Notes under the pieces: model-generated
The model's database searches: none
What the model was told of the DNA's origin: nothing
The model's input: the letters and a program-made list of their open reading frames with translations, nothing else
In this document: piece by piece, positions 45,332 through 55,064 of the stretch
Numbering within the stretch: the first letter of the stretch is position 1
Layout of the letters: every line of letters begins with the position of its first letter
Made by a program: the position numbers and the translations under genes
Assembly: GCA_003250355.1 (NCBI GenBank)
Contig: QKGS01000101.1
Location: forward strand, 1-64,000
Direction of reading: 5' to 3'
DNA: 64,000 nucleotides
Source of the DNA: Bacteroidota bacterium
GTDB taxonomy: Bacteria; Bacteroidota; Bacteroidia; Bacteroidales; SZUA-534

Positions 45332-46321
45332 CTACTGTAACCTATCTGCTAATTTTTTAGTATCTATTTTAAAACCACATTTATAATGCCCTTCGGGGCA
45401 TTCTTTTTTTCCATGTAGCCCGCATGGTCGGCATTCAATAGTATCATCTACTTCAACTATTGCCGAATTATGAGCTAATGGACCAAATCCAAATGCAGGT
45501 ATTGTACTACAAAATATTGCTGTAGTTGGAGCATTAACAGCCGATGCCAAATGCATTGGCGCTGAATCGTTTACATAATTCATGGCGGCTTTTTCCATCA
45601 ATGCTGCCGATTCAAGTAAATTGAGTTTACCGCAAAGGTTAATAATGTTATTAAGCTTTGTTTGGCTAATTATATTATTACAAAACTCCGAATCGGAAGG
45701 TGCACCAAGCAAGTAAATTGTATAATCGACCGGTAACTGTTTAAATAGTTCACACCACTTTTCAAAGGGATATTGCTTTGTAAACCAAACCGATGTTGGG
45801 GCAGCACATATATACTTTTGCCTTTGGTATTGTTCTACTTTATTGTAATTATCGGCTGTTGGATAAAGCTTCATTGGTGCTTTTACATTTCCAACTATTG
45901 GTTTTAACAACGACAAGTTCCTGTTTGTTTCATGTGTATAGTCTCCAATAATATGCTCTATTTTATGAGTAAAACCAAATGAAAACGGATTCTGCTTAAA
46001 ACCAATTTTAACTTTTCCGTTACTGAAAACAGTGAAAATACCGGTAGATGCAAAGCGCTGAAGATTAACTATATAATCATATTTTACTTTACGAACTTGT
46101 TTAAGTATTTTTAATAAATTCTTATATTTTCCATCCTTTTTATTCCAAATCAATAACTTATGTAGTTTGGGATTATTGTGTAACAATGCTTCATTGCCTT
46201 TTCGCAACAAAAAGTCTATTTCAGAATCAGGCATCTCATTTTTTATAGCTTCAATAACCGGTGTTGCCAGTACTACATCGCCAATAAATGCGGTTTGTAT
46301 TATAAGAATTTTCTTTGTCAT
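45332..46321 (-). CDS. GT9 heptosyltransferase-type glycosyltransferase
   Basis: The start MTKKILIIQTAFIGDVVLATPV is that of ADP-heptose:LPS heptosyltransferases, as are ICAAPTSVWFTKQYPFEKW and YVNDSAPMHLASAV. It builds the inner core of lipopolysaccharide in the cytoplasm. A Cys-rich end (CRPCGLHGKKECPEGHYKCG, about residues 295-314) is found in a subset of the family and may hold a metal. It is convergent with the GT2 gene and lies in a carbohydrate region. Confidence 0.9.
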   Translation of the reverse strand: MTKKILIIQTAFIGDVVLATPVIEAIKNEMPDSEIDFLLRKGNEALLHNNPKLHKLLIWNKKDGKYKNLLKILKQVRKVKYDYIVNLQRFASTGIFTVFSNGKVKIGFKQNPFSFGFTHKIEHIIGDYTHETNRNLSLLKPIVGNVKAPMKLYPTADNYNKVEQYQRQKYICAAPTSVWFTKQYPFEKWCELFKQLPVDYTIYLLGAPSDSEFCNNIISQTKLNNIINLCGKLNLLESAALMEKAAMNYVNDSAPMHLASAVNAPTTAIFCSTIPAFGFGPLAHNSAIVEVDDTIECRPCGLHGKKECPEGHYKCGFKIDTKKLADRLQ

Positions 46322-46401
46322 ATATTAAATTTCTTTGTGAGTTAAGTATCAAAATGCACTTGTTGTATATTTTCAAATACCCACATTTTTATATCAAAAA
46401 A

Positions 46402-48039
46402 TTATCTCTTTTTCTCCAATTCGGTCAAATTTGCCATTTTTTTCTTTTGTAAAAATTCTTCTATTCCTTCCAAGTGTTCTTTAACCTGTTTATTTCCAAA
46501 TTCGTACACTTTTGTAACTAATCCATCGAGAAAATACCTATCGTGCGATACTAGTATAAGTGTACCATCGTAATTTTCAAGAGCTTGTTTCAGTACTTCT
46601 TTCGATTTCATATCCAAATGGTTAGTAGGCTCATCGAGTATCAACAAGTTATAAGGTTCAAGTAATAGTTTTACCATTGCCAAACGCGAACGTTCACCAC
46701 CCGACAGTACTTTAACCTTTTTATCAATATCTTCACCACCAAACATAAAACCACCTAAAATATCTTTTACTTTGGTTCGTATTTCACCCACCGCAATATT
46801 ATCTATGGTTTCAAAAACAGATAATTCCTCATCGAGCATCGACGCTGCATTTTGGGCAAAATAACCTATATGTACATTATGCCCTATGTTAATTTCACCG
46901 TTATGCTCTATCTCTTTCATTATTGCTTTAATCATGGTCGATTTACCTTCACCATTTTTACCTACAAAAGCAACTTTTTCGCCTCGTTCGATTGTAAATT
47001 TTGCACCTGAGAATACTAAATGATTATCGTAACTTTTGGCTACCTCGTCGGCTATTACAGGGTATGAACCCGAACGCGGAGCCGGTGGAAAACGGAGCTT
47101 TAGGCGTGATGTATCTACTTCATCGACCTCAATTATTTCAAGTTTTTCAAGCATTTTAACCCGCGACTGCACTTGGTGTGTTTTGGAATAAGTACCTTTA
47201 AAACGTTCAATAAACTCCTTATTCTCTGCAATCATTTTTCGTTGCTCATCGTATGCTCTTTGCTGCTGCTCTCTTCTCTCCTGTCTAAGCTCCTGATAGC
47301 GGGTAAAATTCACTTTATAGTCGTATATTTTACCCATAGTAAGCTCTACGGTTCGGTTTGTGATATTGTCTACAAATTTACGGTCGTGCGAAATTAGAAT
47401 TACTGCTTTCCCACTACTTATAAGAAAATCTTCAAGCCACTGAACCGATTCTATGTCGAGGTGGTTAGTAGGCTCATCGAGTAGTATTAAATCGGGTTTG
47501 CGGAGCAGTATTTTTGCCAGTTCAATACGCATACGCCATCCTCCGCTGAAATCGCCGGTAGGCCTATCAAAATCGCTTCGAACAAACCCTAATCCTAAAA
47601 GTATTTTTTCAATATCGCCATCAAAATTGAGTTCACCCATACTATAAAGCTTTTCGCTTAAATGCGATACTTGCTCTATAATATCGAGATAATCATCTGA
47701 TTCGTAATCGGTTCTAACAGTAAGTTGTTCGTTTAATTCATCGAGTTTTGCCTGCATAGAAAGTACTTCGGCAAATGCCTGCGATGCTTCATTAAATACT
47801 GTCCGGTTATCTTCTGTGAGCAAATGCTGAGGCAAATAAGCAATAACAGTATCGCCTTGTTTGGAAACGGCTCCGTGTGTGGGTTTTCTTTCTCCGGCTA
47901 TTATTTTCAGTAAAGTTGACTTGCCTGCACCATTTTTACCCATCAAAGCTATGCGGTCTGTTGGGTTTACTACAAATGAAATATTATTAAAAAGAGTTGT
48001 GCCTCCAAACTCAACTCCTACACCGTCTATTGAAACCAT
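46402..48039 (-). CDS. ABC-F family ATPase
   Basis: Two ABC modules without membrane segments are joined by a linker. Walker A motifs are ALMGKNGAGKST (about residues 32-43) and AFVGKNGEGKST (about 347-358); the second signature is LSGGERSRLAM. The ABC-F linker (about 235-290) is Arg/Gln/Glu-rich. Such proteins act on the ribosome at the tRNA exit region and rescue stalled translation, or in some cases give antibiotic resistance. Lacking a specific subgroup marker, I make no resistance claim. The length of 545 aa is normal. Confidence 0.92.
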   Translation of the reverse strand: MVSIDGVGVEFGGTTLFNNISFVVNPTDRIALMGKNGAGKSTLLKIIAGERKPTHGAVSKQGDTVIAYLPQHLLTEDNRTVFNEASQAFAEVLSMQAKLDELNEQLTVRTDYESDDYLDIIEQVSHLSEKLYSMGELNFDGDIEKILLGLGFVRSDFDRPTGDFSGGWRMRIELAKILLRKPDLILLDEPTNHLDIESVQWLEDFLISSGKAVILISHDRKFVDNITNRTVELTMGKIYDYKVNFTRYQELRQERREQQQRAYDEQRKMIAENKEFIERFKGTYSKTHQVQSRVKMLEKLEIIEVDEVDTSRLKLRFPPAPRSGSYPVIADEVAKSYDNHLVFSGAKFTIERGEKVAFVGKNGEGKSTMIKAIMKEIEHNGEINIGHNVHIGYFAQNAASMLDEELSVFETIDNIAVGEIRTKVKDILGGFMFGGEDIDKKVKVLSGGERSRLAMVKLLLEPYNLLILDEPTNHLDMKSKEVLKQALENYDGTLILVSHDRYFLDGLVTKVYEFGNKQVKEHLEGIEEFLQKKKMANLTELEKKR

Positions 48040-48110
48040 AATTGTAATTGTATATTAGGCGGCAAATATAATAAATAACTTTGTGCAGTTATGCTTATAG
48101 ATAATTACAA

Positions 48111-50273
48111 CTATTTGTTTGGAATAGTAAAAATAAACTCACTCCCCTTACCTTCTTCGCTTTCAACCCAAATATTACCACCGTGTTTTTCAACAAATTC
48201 TTTACACAGTATTAGTCCCAAGCCTGTTCCTGTTTCATTATCTGTTCCTTCTGTTGAACGGCTTTCGGTTATTGAGAATAGTTTTGTTTTTATTTCGGCA
48301 GACATTCCTATTCCGGTATCCTTCACCGATATTTGTATATAACTACCACTGTTAGTATTATCGAATTGCTGTGATGATATAATTACAAACCCATTGCGAG
48401 AAGTGAATTTAACAGCATTCGATACTAGGTTTCTTATAATAGTTGACAAAAGGTTTTTATCGGCATTTACAAAAGTGCTATCGGTTACATTATTATCAAT
48501 AGTTATATTTTTATTGTTAGCAGCCTGCATTATAGGTTGCAGTGTATCTTTCACTAACATATGCAAATTTATAATTTCAATTCTTGGCTTTATTACCCCG
48601 GTTTGGGAACGTGACCACAATAGTAAGTTGTCGAGTAACTTGAATGTAACATTAAGCCCTTCGTCAATCATTTTTACAAATAATTTTTGTTTATGAACAT
48701 CGTATGTATCAATATTTTTATTCAGTAAGGATATTAAACTTATAGTTGAACTTATGGGGTTTTTAAGGTCATGTGCTATTACCGAGAAAAACTTATCTTT
48801 TGTAGCATTACTCTCTTTTAATCTTCTATTTTGGTTACTCAATTCTTCCTCTATCTCTTTTCGTTCCGTAATATTTCTGATTATATCCTGCGAACCTATC
48901 GTAACACTATCTTGCACATATTCAGAGGAACTTACCTGTATCCAAATTACATTACCTGTCTTAGTTACTATTCGTCCTTCATACATTTTATAATTACCAA
49001 ACTCTTTCAGCTTTTTAAAGTACTCGGCCGAACGCTCTCTATCTTGGTAATATATAAACTCTGAAACACTCATTCCTATTATTTCATTACGACTATAACC
49101 AAACAGTTTTTCTCCGGCTTTATTTACATCTGTTATTTTTCCATTATTATCGAGCATACAAACAGCATCCTGCATATTTTCAAATAATATTCTATGCTTA
49201 TACTCACTCTCTTCAAGAGCTTTCTCTGTGTTTTTACGAGTTGTTATATCATGATAATTAATTAAAACACCTTCAATTATTTTATCATGAATCATATTAA
49301 CAGCTGTTAGTTTTATATTCTTATATTCTCCATTCTTACACCTATATCGGCATTCAAGAGTAGCTCTATTAGTTTCTGACTCTATTAAATTTTGAAATTC
49401 ACGCTTAACTAAATCTATATCGCCCGGATGTATAGCCATAAATGCACTTTGATTTATAAAATCATCGGGTTTCCACCCAAACGACCTTTCAACATTAGGG
49501 CTTTTATACTTTATGGTGCCATCGATACTAATAATTGCAATTACATCGGAAATATTTGCAATCATTGAACTATGAATGGCATCACGCTTTTCTATTTTCT
49601 CTTTGGCTTTAATTATATTCCATTTACTCTCTTTTTCTGTCTTTATTTTATGTTTGTGGTACTGCCTAATTGAATATATAAGTATTAGAATAGTAACCGG
49701 GAACAATATGGCTCCAATGAATATTATTGTAATAATAAGCCATATATACTGCTGTTTTATTTCCTTGTACAATTTCTCTTTTGAACGGTGAATGCCAATT
49801 GTCCAGTTAACCGTATGTAAATGGTCGAATGCTGCTATTTGGTCTTCTCCTGCCGATGAAATATAATGTCCTGTAAAATTTTCTTTTCTGTTTACAAGCT
49901 CTTCCAAATTACATTTATACTTTCCACCTTCATTTAAATGATTTTTCCCCACATAAATTCCAACTGTTCCTGAAGCCTTTGTATGAAGTAAAAGAACAGA
50001 ATTACTATCAACAATACATAAGTATTCATCGTCGGGATAATCGGTATGCATTGTATAGCTTTTTTCTACCAACTGTAATATTTCTATTTCCGATTTATGG
50101 CTGTTTAATTCTATAATAGCATGAATATGCTGCGCTTTTTGACTTATATACCGGTATATATTCTTTTCGGCGGCAGCTACTGAAACATTATATGCTTTAT
50201 ATGTAAGTAACAGGGAAACTATAAATGCAACAATGCATGATAAAATTATATATGTATTTAACCTCAGTTTCAT
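48111..50273 (-). CDS. Sensor histidine kinase with two PAS domains
   Basis: Two membrane spans (about residues 8-27 and 176-201) enclose a periplasmic sensing region (about 28-175) with WTIGIHRS resembling Cache-type sensors. Two PAS domains follow (about 232-345 and 352-470), then HisKA with the phospho-accepting His501 (VIAHDLKNPISS) and an ATPase domain (GTGLGLILCKEFVEKHGG). The 720-aa protein has no receiver or DNA-binding part, and no response regulator gene is adjacent. Its ligand is unknown. Confidence 0.92.
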   Translation of the reverse strand: MKLRLNTYIILSCIVAFIVSLLLTYKAYNVSVAAAEKNIYRYISQKAQHIHAIIELNSHKSEIEILQLVEKSYTMHTDYPDDEYLCIVDSNSVLLLHTKASGTVGIYVGKNHLNEGGKYKCNLEELVNRKENFTGHYISSAGEDQIAAFDHLHTVNWTIGIHRSKEKLYKEIKQQYIWLIITIIFIGAILFPVTILILIYSIRQYHKHKIKTEKESKWNIIKAKEKIEKRDAIHSSMIANISDVIAIISIDGTIKYKSPNVERSFGWKPDDFINQSAFMAIHPGDIDLVKREFQNLIESETNRATLECRYRCKNGEYKNIKLTAVNMIHDKIIEGVLINYHDITTRKNTEKALEESEYKHRILFENMQDAVCMLDNNGKITDVNKAGEKLFGYSRNEIIGMSVSEFIYYQDRERSAEYFKKLKEFGNYKMYEGRIVTKTGNVIWIQVSSSEYVQDSVTIGSQDIIRNITERKEIEEELSNQNRRLKESNATKDKFFSVIAHDLKNPISSTISLISLLNKNIDTYDVHKQKLFVKMIDEGLNVTFKLLDNLLLWSRSQTGVIKPRIEIINLHMLVKDTLQPIMQAANNKNITIDNNVTDSTFVNADKNLLSTIIRNLVSNAVKFTSRNGFVIISSQQFDNTNSGSYIQISVKDTGIGMSAEIKTKLFSITESRSTEGTDNETGTGLGLILCKEFVEKHGGNIWVESEEGKGSEFIFTIPNK

Positions 50274-50479
50274 ATAAAGCTTATTTGAAGCTTCAAAATA
50301 ATTCTTTCAAACGGAATAATCAACTTAGTTTTTCTGTTTAAGAAAATAAGTATTAACTAAAAGTCATTATTATTCTAATCGCAATAATAAAACTCTAAAA
50401 TACAAACACTTAATATTTATTGCATTTATCCATAAATTACATTTTGAATATTTCGGATTTTTAATTACTTTTGCGCCCG

Positions 50480-50616
50480 AATTTAAGATGGGGTGACCGG
50501 GGATTTCATTTCGGACTATATGGCGGCTTGCCAACTTTTTCGTCTCCGATGCACCTGTTAATAAACTTACCCGGCACAGATAGAATGGATTTTAACCGGG
50601 TGCATACATACATAAA
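50480..50616 (+). promoter_or_regulatory. Structured leader of the DEAD-box helicase gene
   Basis: This 137-base leader is far more GC-rich than its surroundings. ATGCACC (50549-50555) can pair with GGTGCAT (50599-50605), and CCGG near 50571 with CCGG near 50596, which could fold into a hairpin next to the start codon at 50617. A structured 5' UTR is expected for cold-induced helicases. No known riboswitch is recognised. The upstream part, 50274-50479, shows nothing further. Confidence 0.5.
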
Positions 50617-52404
50617 ATGCAAACTTTTGAAGAAAAAGGGTTAAGCCCTGAAATTCTCAAAGCCATTGGTGAACTTGGTTTTGTGAACCCAACTCCTATT
50701 CAGGAGAAAACTATTCCGGCCATACTTGAATCGGGAACCGATTTAATAGCTCTTGCCCAAACAGGTACAGGAAAAACAGCAGGTTTTGGTTTACCTATAA
50801 TACAGCAGGTAGATTCGTATACAAACAACGTTCAGGCATTAATACTAAGCCCTACACGTGAATTGTGTCTACAAATAGCAGAAGACCTAAAAAGCTTTTC
50901 AAAATACACAAAAGGGCTAAAAGTAGAGTCGGTATATGGCGGAACGAGCATAGTACCACAACTAAAAGCATTAAAAGAAGGTGCACATATTGTTGTTGGA
51001 ACACCCGGTAGAACACTCGACCTTATTAAGCGCAAGGCACTAAGGGTAAATGCAATACGTTGGATGGTACTTGACGAAGCCGACGAAATGCTTCAAATGG
51101 GTTTTAAAGACGACCTTGATGCTATACTAGAAGCAACACCGCAAGAGAAACAAACACTTCTGTTTTCGGCAACCATGCCACAGGGAGTTCGTCATATTGC
51201 AAGCAACTACATGAACTCGCCCGAGGAAATATCGGTAGGAAAAAAGAATCAGGGTTCCGATAATGTATCGCACCACTATTATGTAGTAAAAGCAACAGAC
51301 AGATACTTAGCACTAAAACGTTTGGCAGATATTAATCCAAATATCTATGGAATAGTATTTTGCCGTACAAGGCGTGAGACAAAAGAAGTGGCCGACAAAC
51401 TTATACAAGACGGATACAATGCCGATGCACTGCATGGCGACTTGTCGCAGGCACAACGCGACCAGGTAATGCTCCGTTTTCGTCAAAAGCATTTGCAACT
51501 ACTGATAGCAACCGACGTGGCAGCTCGCGGACTCGATGTAAACGAACTTACTCACGTTATAAACTATAACCTGCCCGACGACCCCGAAGTATATGTTCAC
51601 CGTAGCGGACGTACCGGACGTGCCGGAAATAAAGGTATTTCTATTACTATTTCGCACTCGCGTGAAGGTAGACGAATAAAAGAACTTGAAAAGCAAATAG
51701 GAAAACGTTTTGAACATAAACTAATTCCGGGAGGTCGTGAAATATGCGAAACACGACTTTTCAGTTTTATCGATAAGGTTGAAAAATCGACTGTTGATAC
51801 TGAGCAAATTGAAGAATATCTACCTATAATTGAAGAAAAACTATCGGGGCTTGACCGTGAAGAGTTACTTAAAAAACTTATTTCTGTTGAGTTTAACCGT
51901 TTCCTTGAATATTATAAAGATTCAGAAGACTTAAACGTTAATCAGGAAGGTAAACGCGATAAAGAGCGCAATGAGAAAAAGAAACGGAGAGGCGATAGCG
52001 GTTTTACCCGTTTTTATATCAATATTGGTTCTAAACATGGGTTTACGACTTCATCGCTCATTGGCCTAATTAATGAAGCTACCGGCGATAAGAAAATTGA
52101 AATAGGTAAAATTGATCTACTTCGTAAATTCTCATTCTTTGAAGTAGAAAAGGATGCTGAACGCAAAATAGTTGATGGCTTTAAAAATTCAGTGATTGAA
52201 GGTGAAACTGTACAAGTACAAATATCAAAGCCTGAGGCCGAAGAGAAATTCAGAGGCGATGCTGACAAGCGTAAAAGTAGCGGTTACGATAAAAGCGGCG
52301 GATATGATAAAAGAAAGAGTTCAGGAAACTTCAGAAAATCAGGCTCTAATTCGGGTGGAAACCGCAATTTTGACAAAAACAAAGGAAAAAAGAAGAGATA
52401 CTAA
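50617..52404 (+). CDS. DEAD-box RNA helicase (CsdA/DeaD type)
   Basis: The helicase core has AQTGTGKTAGF (motif I, about 49-59), DEADEMLQMGF, LFSATMP and HRSGRTGRAGNKG in order. A C-terminal DbpA-type RNA-binding domain (about 463-545; FYINIGSKHGFTTSSLIGL) precedes a basic Ser/Gly/Lys tail. Members unwind structured RNA in ribosome assembly and cold adaptation. The gene has an unusual structured leader that may control it. The 595-aa length fits the DeaD group. Confidence 0.93.
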   Translation: MQTFEEKGLSPEILKAIGELGFVNPTPIQEKTIPAILESGTDLIALAQTGTGKTAGFGLPIIQQVDSYTNNVQALILSPTRELCLQIAEDLKSFSKYTKGLKVESVYGGTSIVPQLKALKEGAHIVVGTPGRTLDLIKRKALRVNAIRWMVLDEADEMLQMGFKDDLDAILEATPQEKQTLLFSATMPQGVRHIASNYMNSPEEISVGKKNQGSDNVSHHYYVVKATDRYLALKRLADINPNIYGIVFCRTRRETKEVADKLIQDGYNADALHGDLSQAQRDQVMLRFRQKHLQLLIATDVAARGLDVNELTHVINYNLPDDPEVYVHRSGRTGRAGNKGISITISHSREGRRIKELEKQIGKRFEHKLIPGGREICETRLFSFIDKVEKSTVDTEQIEEYLPIIEEKLSGLDREELLKKLISVEFNRFLEYYKDSEDLNVNQEGKRDKERNEKKKRRGDSGFTRFYINIGSKHGFTTSSLIGLINEATGDKKIEIGKIDLLRKFSFFEVEKDAERKIVDGFKNSVIEGETVQVQISKPEAEEKFRGDADKRKSSGYDKSGGYDKRKSSGNFRKSGSNSGGNRNFDKNKGKKKRY

Positions 52405-52693
52405 TTTAGTGTCTGAAGTGACTATATTTTAAATGTGGAAATATGAGAATGAGGGAATTTGAAAACTGAAGTGTAATTACTTCATTCTCAAATTCTCAAA
52501 TTCTCAAATTCAATAACATCCTACCTAATAACTTATATATTACCTACAACTTAAAATCTCCTTATTTATAATCGTTCTGTATTTCATAACATAACGTTAA
52601 TTTAATTTTACAAGAATAAAAAAAATTCTACATTTGCCATCGAATTGCAAATGGATACATATAGGGTTTCAGCATTTTTTTTTATCTATCGTT

Positions 52694-53650
52694 ATGAAAT
52701 TATTTACACCTCGCAGCTTGTTTTTAAGTTCAATTATAGGATTGTCATTAATATATTCCTGCAAAAAAGGAGAATTGAGTAAAGGAATTATTCCGGAAGA
52801 ATCGAATGCACCTGTACTTTTTCTTAACAATAGTACAGGGTATGCACAAAACGGTGATACAGTGCAAGTTGGACACCCAATAAAATTTGGTTTCGATGCT
52901 AAAGGCACAGATGCGCCAATAACTAACCTTGTGGTAAAAAAAGTATACCCCGATGGTAGTTATAAAGTAATGATGGACACCGGAACTTATGCTATGGAGA
53001 TTAACTTCGATAAAACATTTTACCAGAGTATAGAAGATACTGCCGTTTGGACTGTTACTGTAATGGATAGAAACAGAGCAACAACTAAAACAGAATTAAC
53101 TGTATATAAAGACCCTGATTCAAAATTCGGAGGAATAATACACTACCCTTCTATAATCCTTGGTTATCAGAACAATACCAAATATGGCCAATTCCTTGAC
53201 CTAACTAACGGTAAAGTATATATGCAAGATTCGGCAACAATAATGCAGCAACTTATTGACGTGGTAATGTATTACTACGTTGACGACCGTAAACCTTCAC
53301 CAACATTTTCATCGCCTGGCGAAGTAAACAGCAATAAAGATAAAGTAAGTACATACTACCCACAAGTAAAAACATGGAGTACTAAGAATTATATACTGTG
53401 GGACATTAGCGTTGACGACGACCCTGTGTCGGTTAACGACTTTATCAATTGCCATAACGACAGCCTGCTAATAGTACAATACGACGACGTATGGGGCAAA
53501 ATGAAGTTCAAATGGGCTACGGCAGGCCGCATAATACCATTTCAGTTCGATAATGGTGTAAACAAAGGTATACGAGGAATGATATGCGTAATACGTGCCG
53601 ATGAGGTTGATACAGGTTCTATAGAGTTTGAGGTAAAAATGCAGATGTAG
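52694..53650 (+). CDS. Lipoprotein of unknown function, 318 aa
   Basis: The start is taken at MKLFTPRS (52694), since it begins a lipoprotein signal with lipobox LIYSC (Cys23), rather than the frame start at 52634. The body is beta-rich with aspartate-rich stretches (YVDDRKPSPTF and VDDDPVSVNDF). There is no recognised family; the fold could be Ig-like. It lies upstream of a T9SS cargo gene on the same strand and is likely exposed on the outer membrane. Confidence 0.75.
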   Translation: MKLFTPRSLFLSSIIGLSLIYSCKKGELSKGIIPEESNAPVLFLNNSTGYAQNGDTVQVGHPIKFGFDAKGTDAPITNLVVKKVYPDGSYKVMMDTGTYAMEINFDKTFYQSIEDTAVWTVTVMDRNRATTKTELTVYKDPDSKFGGIIHYPSIILGYQNNTKYGQFLDLTNGKVYMQDSATIMQQLIDVVMYYYVDDRKPSPTFSSPGEVNSNKDKVSTYYPQVKTWSTKNYILWDISVDDDPVSVNDFINCHNDSLLIVQYDDVWGKMKFKWATAGRIIPFQFDNGVNKGIRGMICVIRADEVDTGSIEFEVKMQM

Positions 53651-53691
53651 AAATAGTCTCCGATCCACAGTTAACAGTAGGCAGAAATATA

Positions 53692-53713
53692 GAGACAAAA
53701 CATGTTTTGTCTC
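53692..53713. repeat. Perfect 22-bp palindrome
   Basis: The half-site GAGACAAAACA (53692-53702) is followed by its exact reverse complement (53703-53713). Such perfect palindromes recur as dispersed elements in Bacteroidota. It lies 39 bases after the stop of the lipoprotein gene and may serve as a terminator-like hairpin. Confidence 0.8.
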
Positions 53714-53757
53714 ATTTCTAAAAATATAGTCATTGTCAGGTGAAAGGATACCGCTAC

Positions 53758-53810
53758 CGCACGATTGTATCATGTAGTATGGAATCAAATTCACACGATA
53801 CAATCGTGCG
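53758..53810. repeat. 14-bp inverted repeat element
   Basis: CGCACGATTGTATC (53758-53771) and GATACAATCGTGCG (53797-53810) are perfect complements around a 25-base loop. The flanks GGATACCG (53747) and CCGGTATC (53827) extend the symmetry imperfectly to about 90 bases. It is probably a small palindromic repeat element between two genes. Confidence 0.75.
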
Positions 53811-53914
53811 ACAGCGCATCCGGAATCCGGTATCTGATTACAAATTGCAGTATCGATAAAAAAATAGAAGAAAGAATTATTACAAAATAGATTAACAATT
53901 AAAAACACACAAAA

Positions 53915-54769
53915 ATGAAAAGAAAACTACTTTCAGTTATTGCATTAGTATTAATGCTTGGTTTTGCTGCTCAGGCACAAACAGTGCTTGCAGGATGGTC
54001 ATTTAACGACACTGCTAACTTTGTTCGTGATAAAAAAGGGGCAATGGTTTATTATGCCGATACCGGTATTGTTGAAAATTATAATGGTACTTTTATTGCA
54101 GCTATGGATACAGCACCATGGAGTTCTGTGACATTTAACCCTATTGAGTATAAAAATGATGCTGTGAAATATTCAGGTTGGAATAACGGTGCTAATGCAA
54201 AATATGTATCAATAAAGTTTGTTACTGCCGAAGCAACTGACCTTACTTTAGCATACAAAATATCGTCGGGTGGTTCAAACAGCCCTGCTCCTGCCAACTG
54301 GAAAGTGCAGATTGAAGAAGGTGACAACTGGACTGATCTGGAAACTGTAACACTTACCAACAACAACTATCAGACTCGTAAAATAAGCTTACCTGCATCA
54401 TTTAATAATTCAACCGACAATATTGTAATTCGCTGGATAATGACATCGAACGATGCCGTAGGTGGCGGTGTAGTTGATGCAAACGGAGTTCTTAAAATGG
54501 ACAGTGTAATGGTGGCCGGTAATAACCCTGTTGCTGCTCCCGATGCTGATATAGCTGCTGAGGTTTCGGTATATCCTAACCCTGCTACCGATATGGTTTA
54601 TGTTGATGGTGCTGATGCTGAAACAGTATCGGTATACAACATGAGCGGATTAGTTGCAAAACAAGCAATAGTTGAAAACAAAGCTGCCGTAATTGAAGTA
54701 AGCGACCTTGCTGCAGGCATTTACTTTGTTCAGGCAGGTGACAATGTTACTAAGCTTATTGTAGAATAG
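53915..54769 (+). CDS. Secreted protein with T9SS sorting domain, 284 aa
   Basis: A signal peptide (MKRKLLSVIALVLMLGFAAQAQ) is followed by a beta-sandwich-like domain (about 25-205, with FNDTANFVRDKKGAMVYY and LRWIM-type strands), and the C terminus is a T9SS type A sorting domain with VSVYPNPATDMVYVDG and a final KLIVE. The protein is exported across the outer membrane. The central domain resembles carbohydrate- or adhesion-type sandwiches, but no enzyme motif is visible. Confidence 0.85.
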   Translation: MKRKLLSVIALVLMLGFAAQAQTVLAGWSFNDTANFVRDKKGAMVYYADTGIVENYNGTFIAAMDTAPWSSVTFNPIEYKNDAVKYSGWNNGANAKYVSIKFVTAEATDLTLAYKISSGGSNSPAPANWKVQIEEGDNWTDLETVTLTNNNYQTRKISLPASFNNSTDNIVIRWIMTSNDAVGGGVVDANGVLKMDSVMVAGNNPVAAPDADIAAEVSVYPNPATDMVYVDGADAETVSVYNMSGLVAKQAIVENKAAVIEVSDLAAGIYFVQAGDNVTKLIVE

Positions 54770-54774
54770 TTTGC

Positions 54775-55020
54775 CTGAAAGGCAAATCTGTATAAGCACA
54801 GGGATTTATCCCTGTGTTTGTATACGAATTGAATGATAAGGGCTGAAAGTCCGTCCTGTATGTAAATACATGTCAGGCTTACAGCCTTTATCTTTTTATT
54901 ATGTCATTTCACAGGGATAAATCCCTGCGCTGTTACAAGTCGCTCTTTCAGAGCTTTTTAATACAGACAAAAAAATACCAAACTATAAAAATGAAACCAT
55001 GAGCTAATTAGCTCATAAAA
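54775..55020. repeat. Palindromic repeats in the spacer before the TonB receptor
   Basis: CACAGGGAT/ATCCCTGTG (54797-54816) and a related CAGGGAT/ATCCCTG (54912-54927) flank a GGGCTGAAAGTCC/CTTACAGCC-type block (54840-54890). These resemble Bacteroidota REP-like elements. No gene is supported in the spacer 54770-55064. Confidence 0.6.
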
Positions 55021-55064
55021 TAATTAACTACTCTAATTTACTGTCTACTGCCGACTTAAATACC

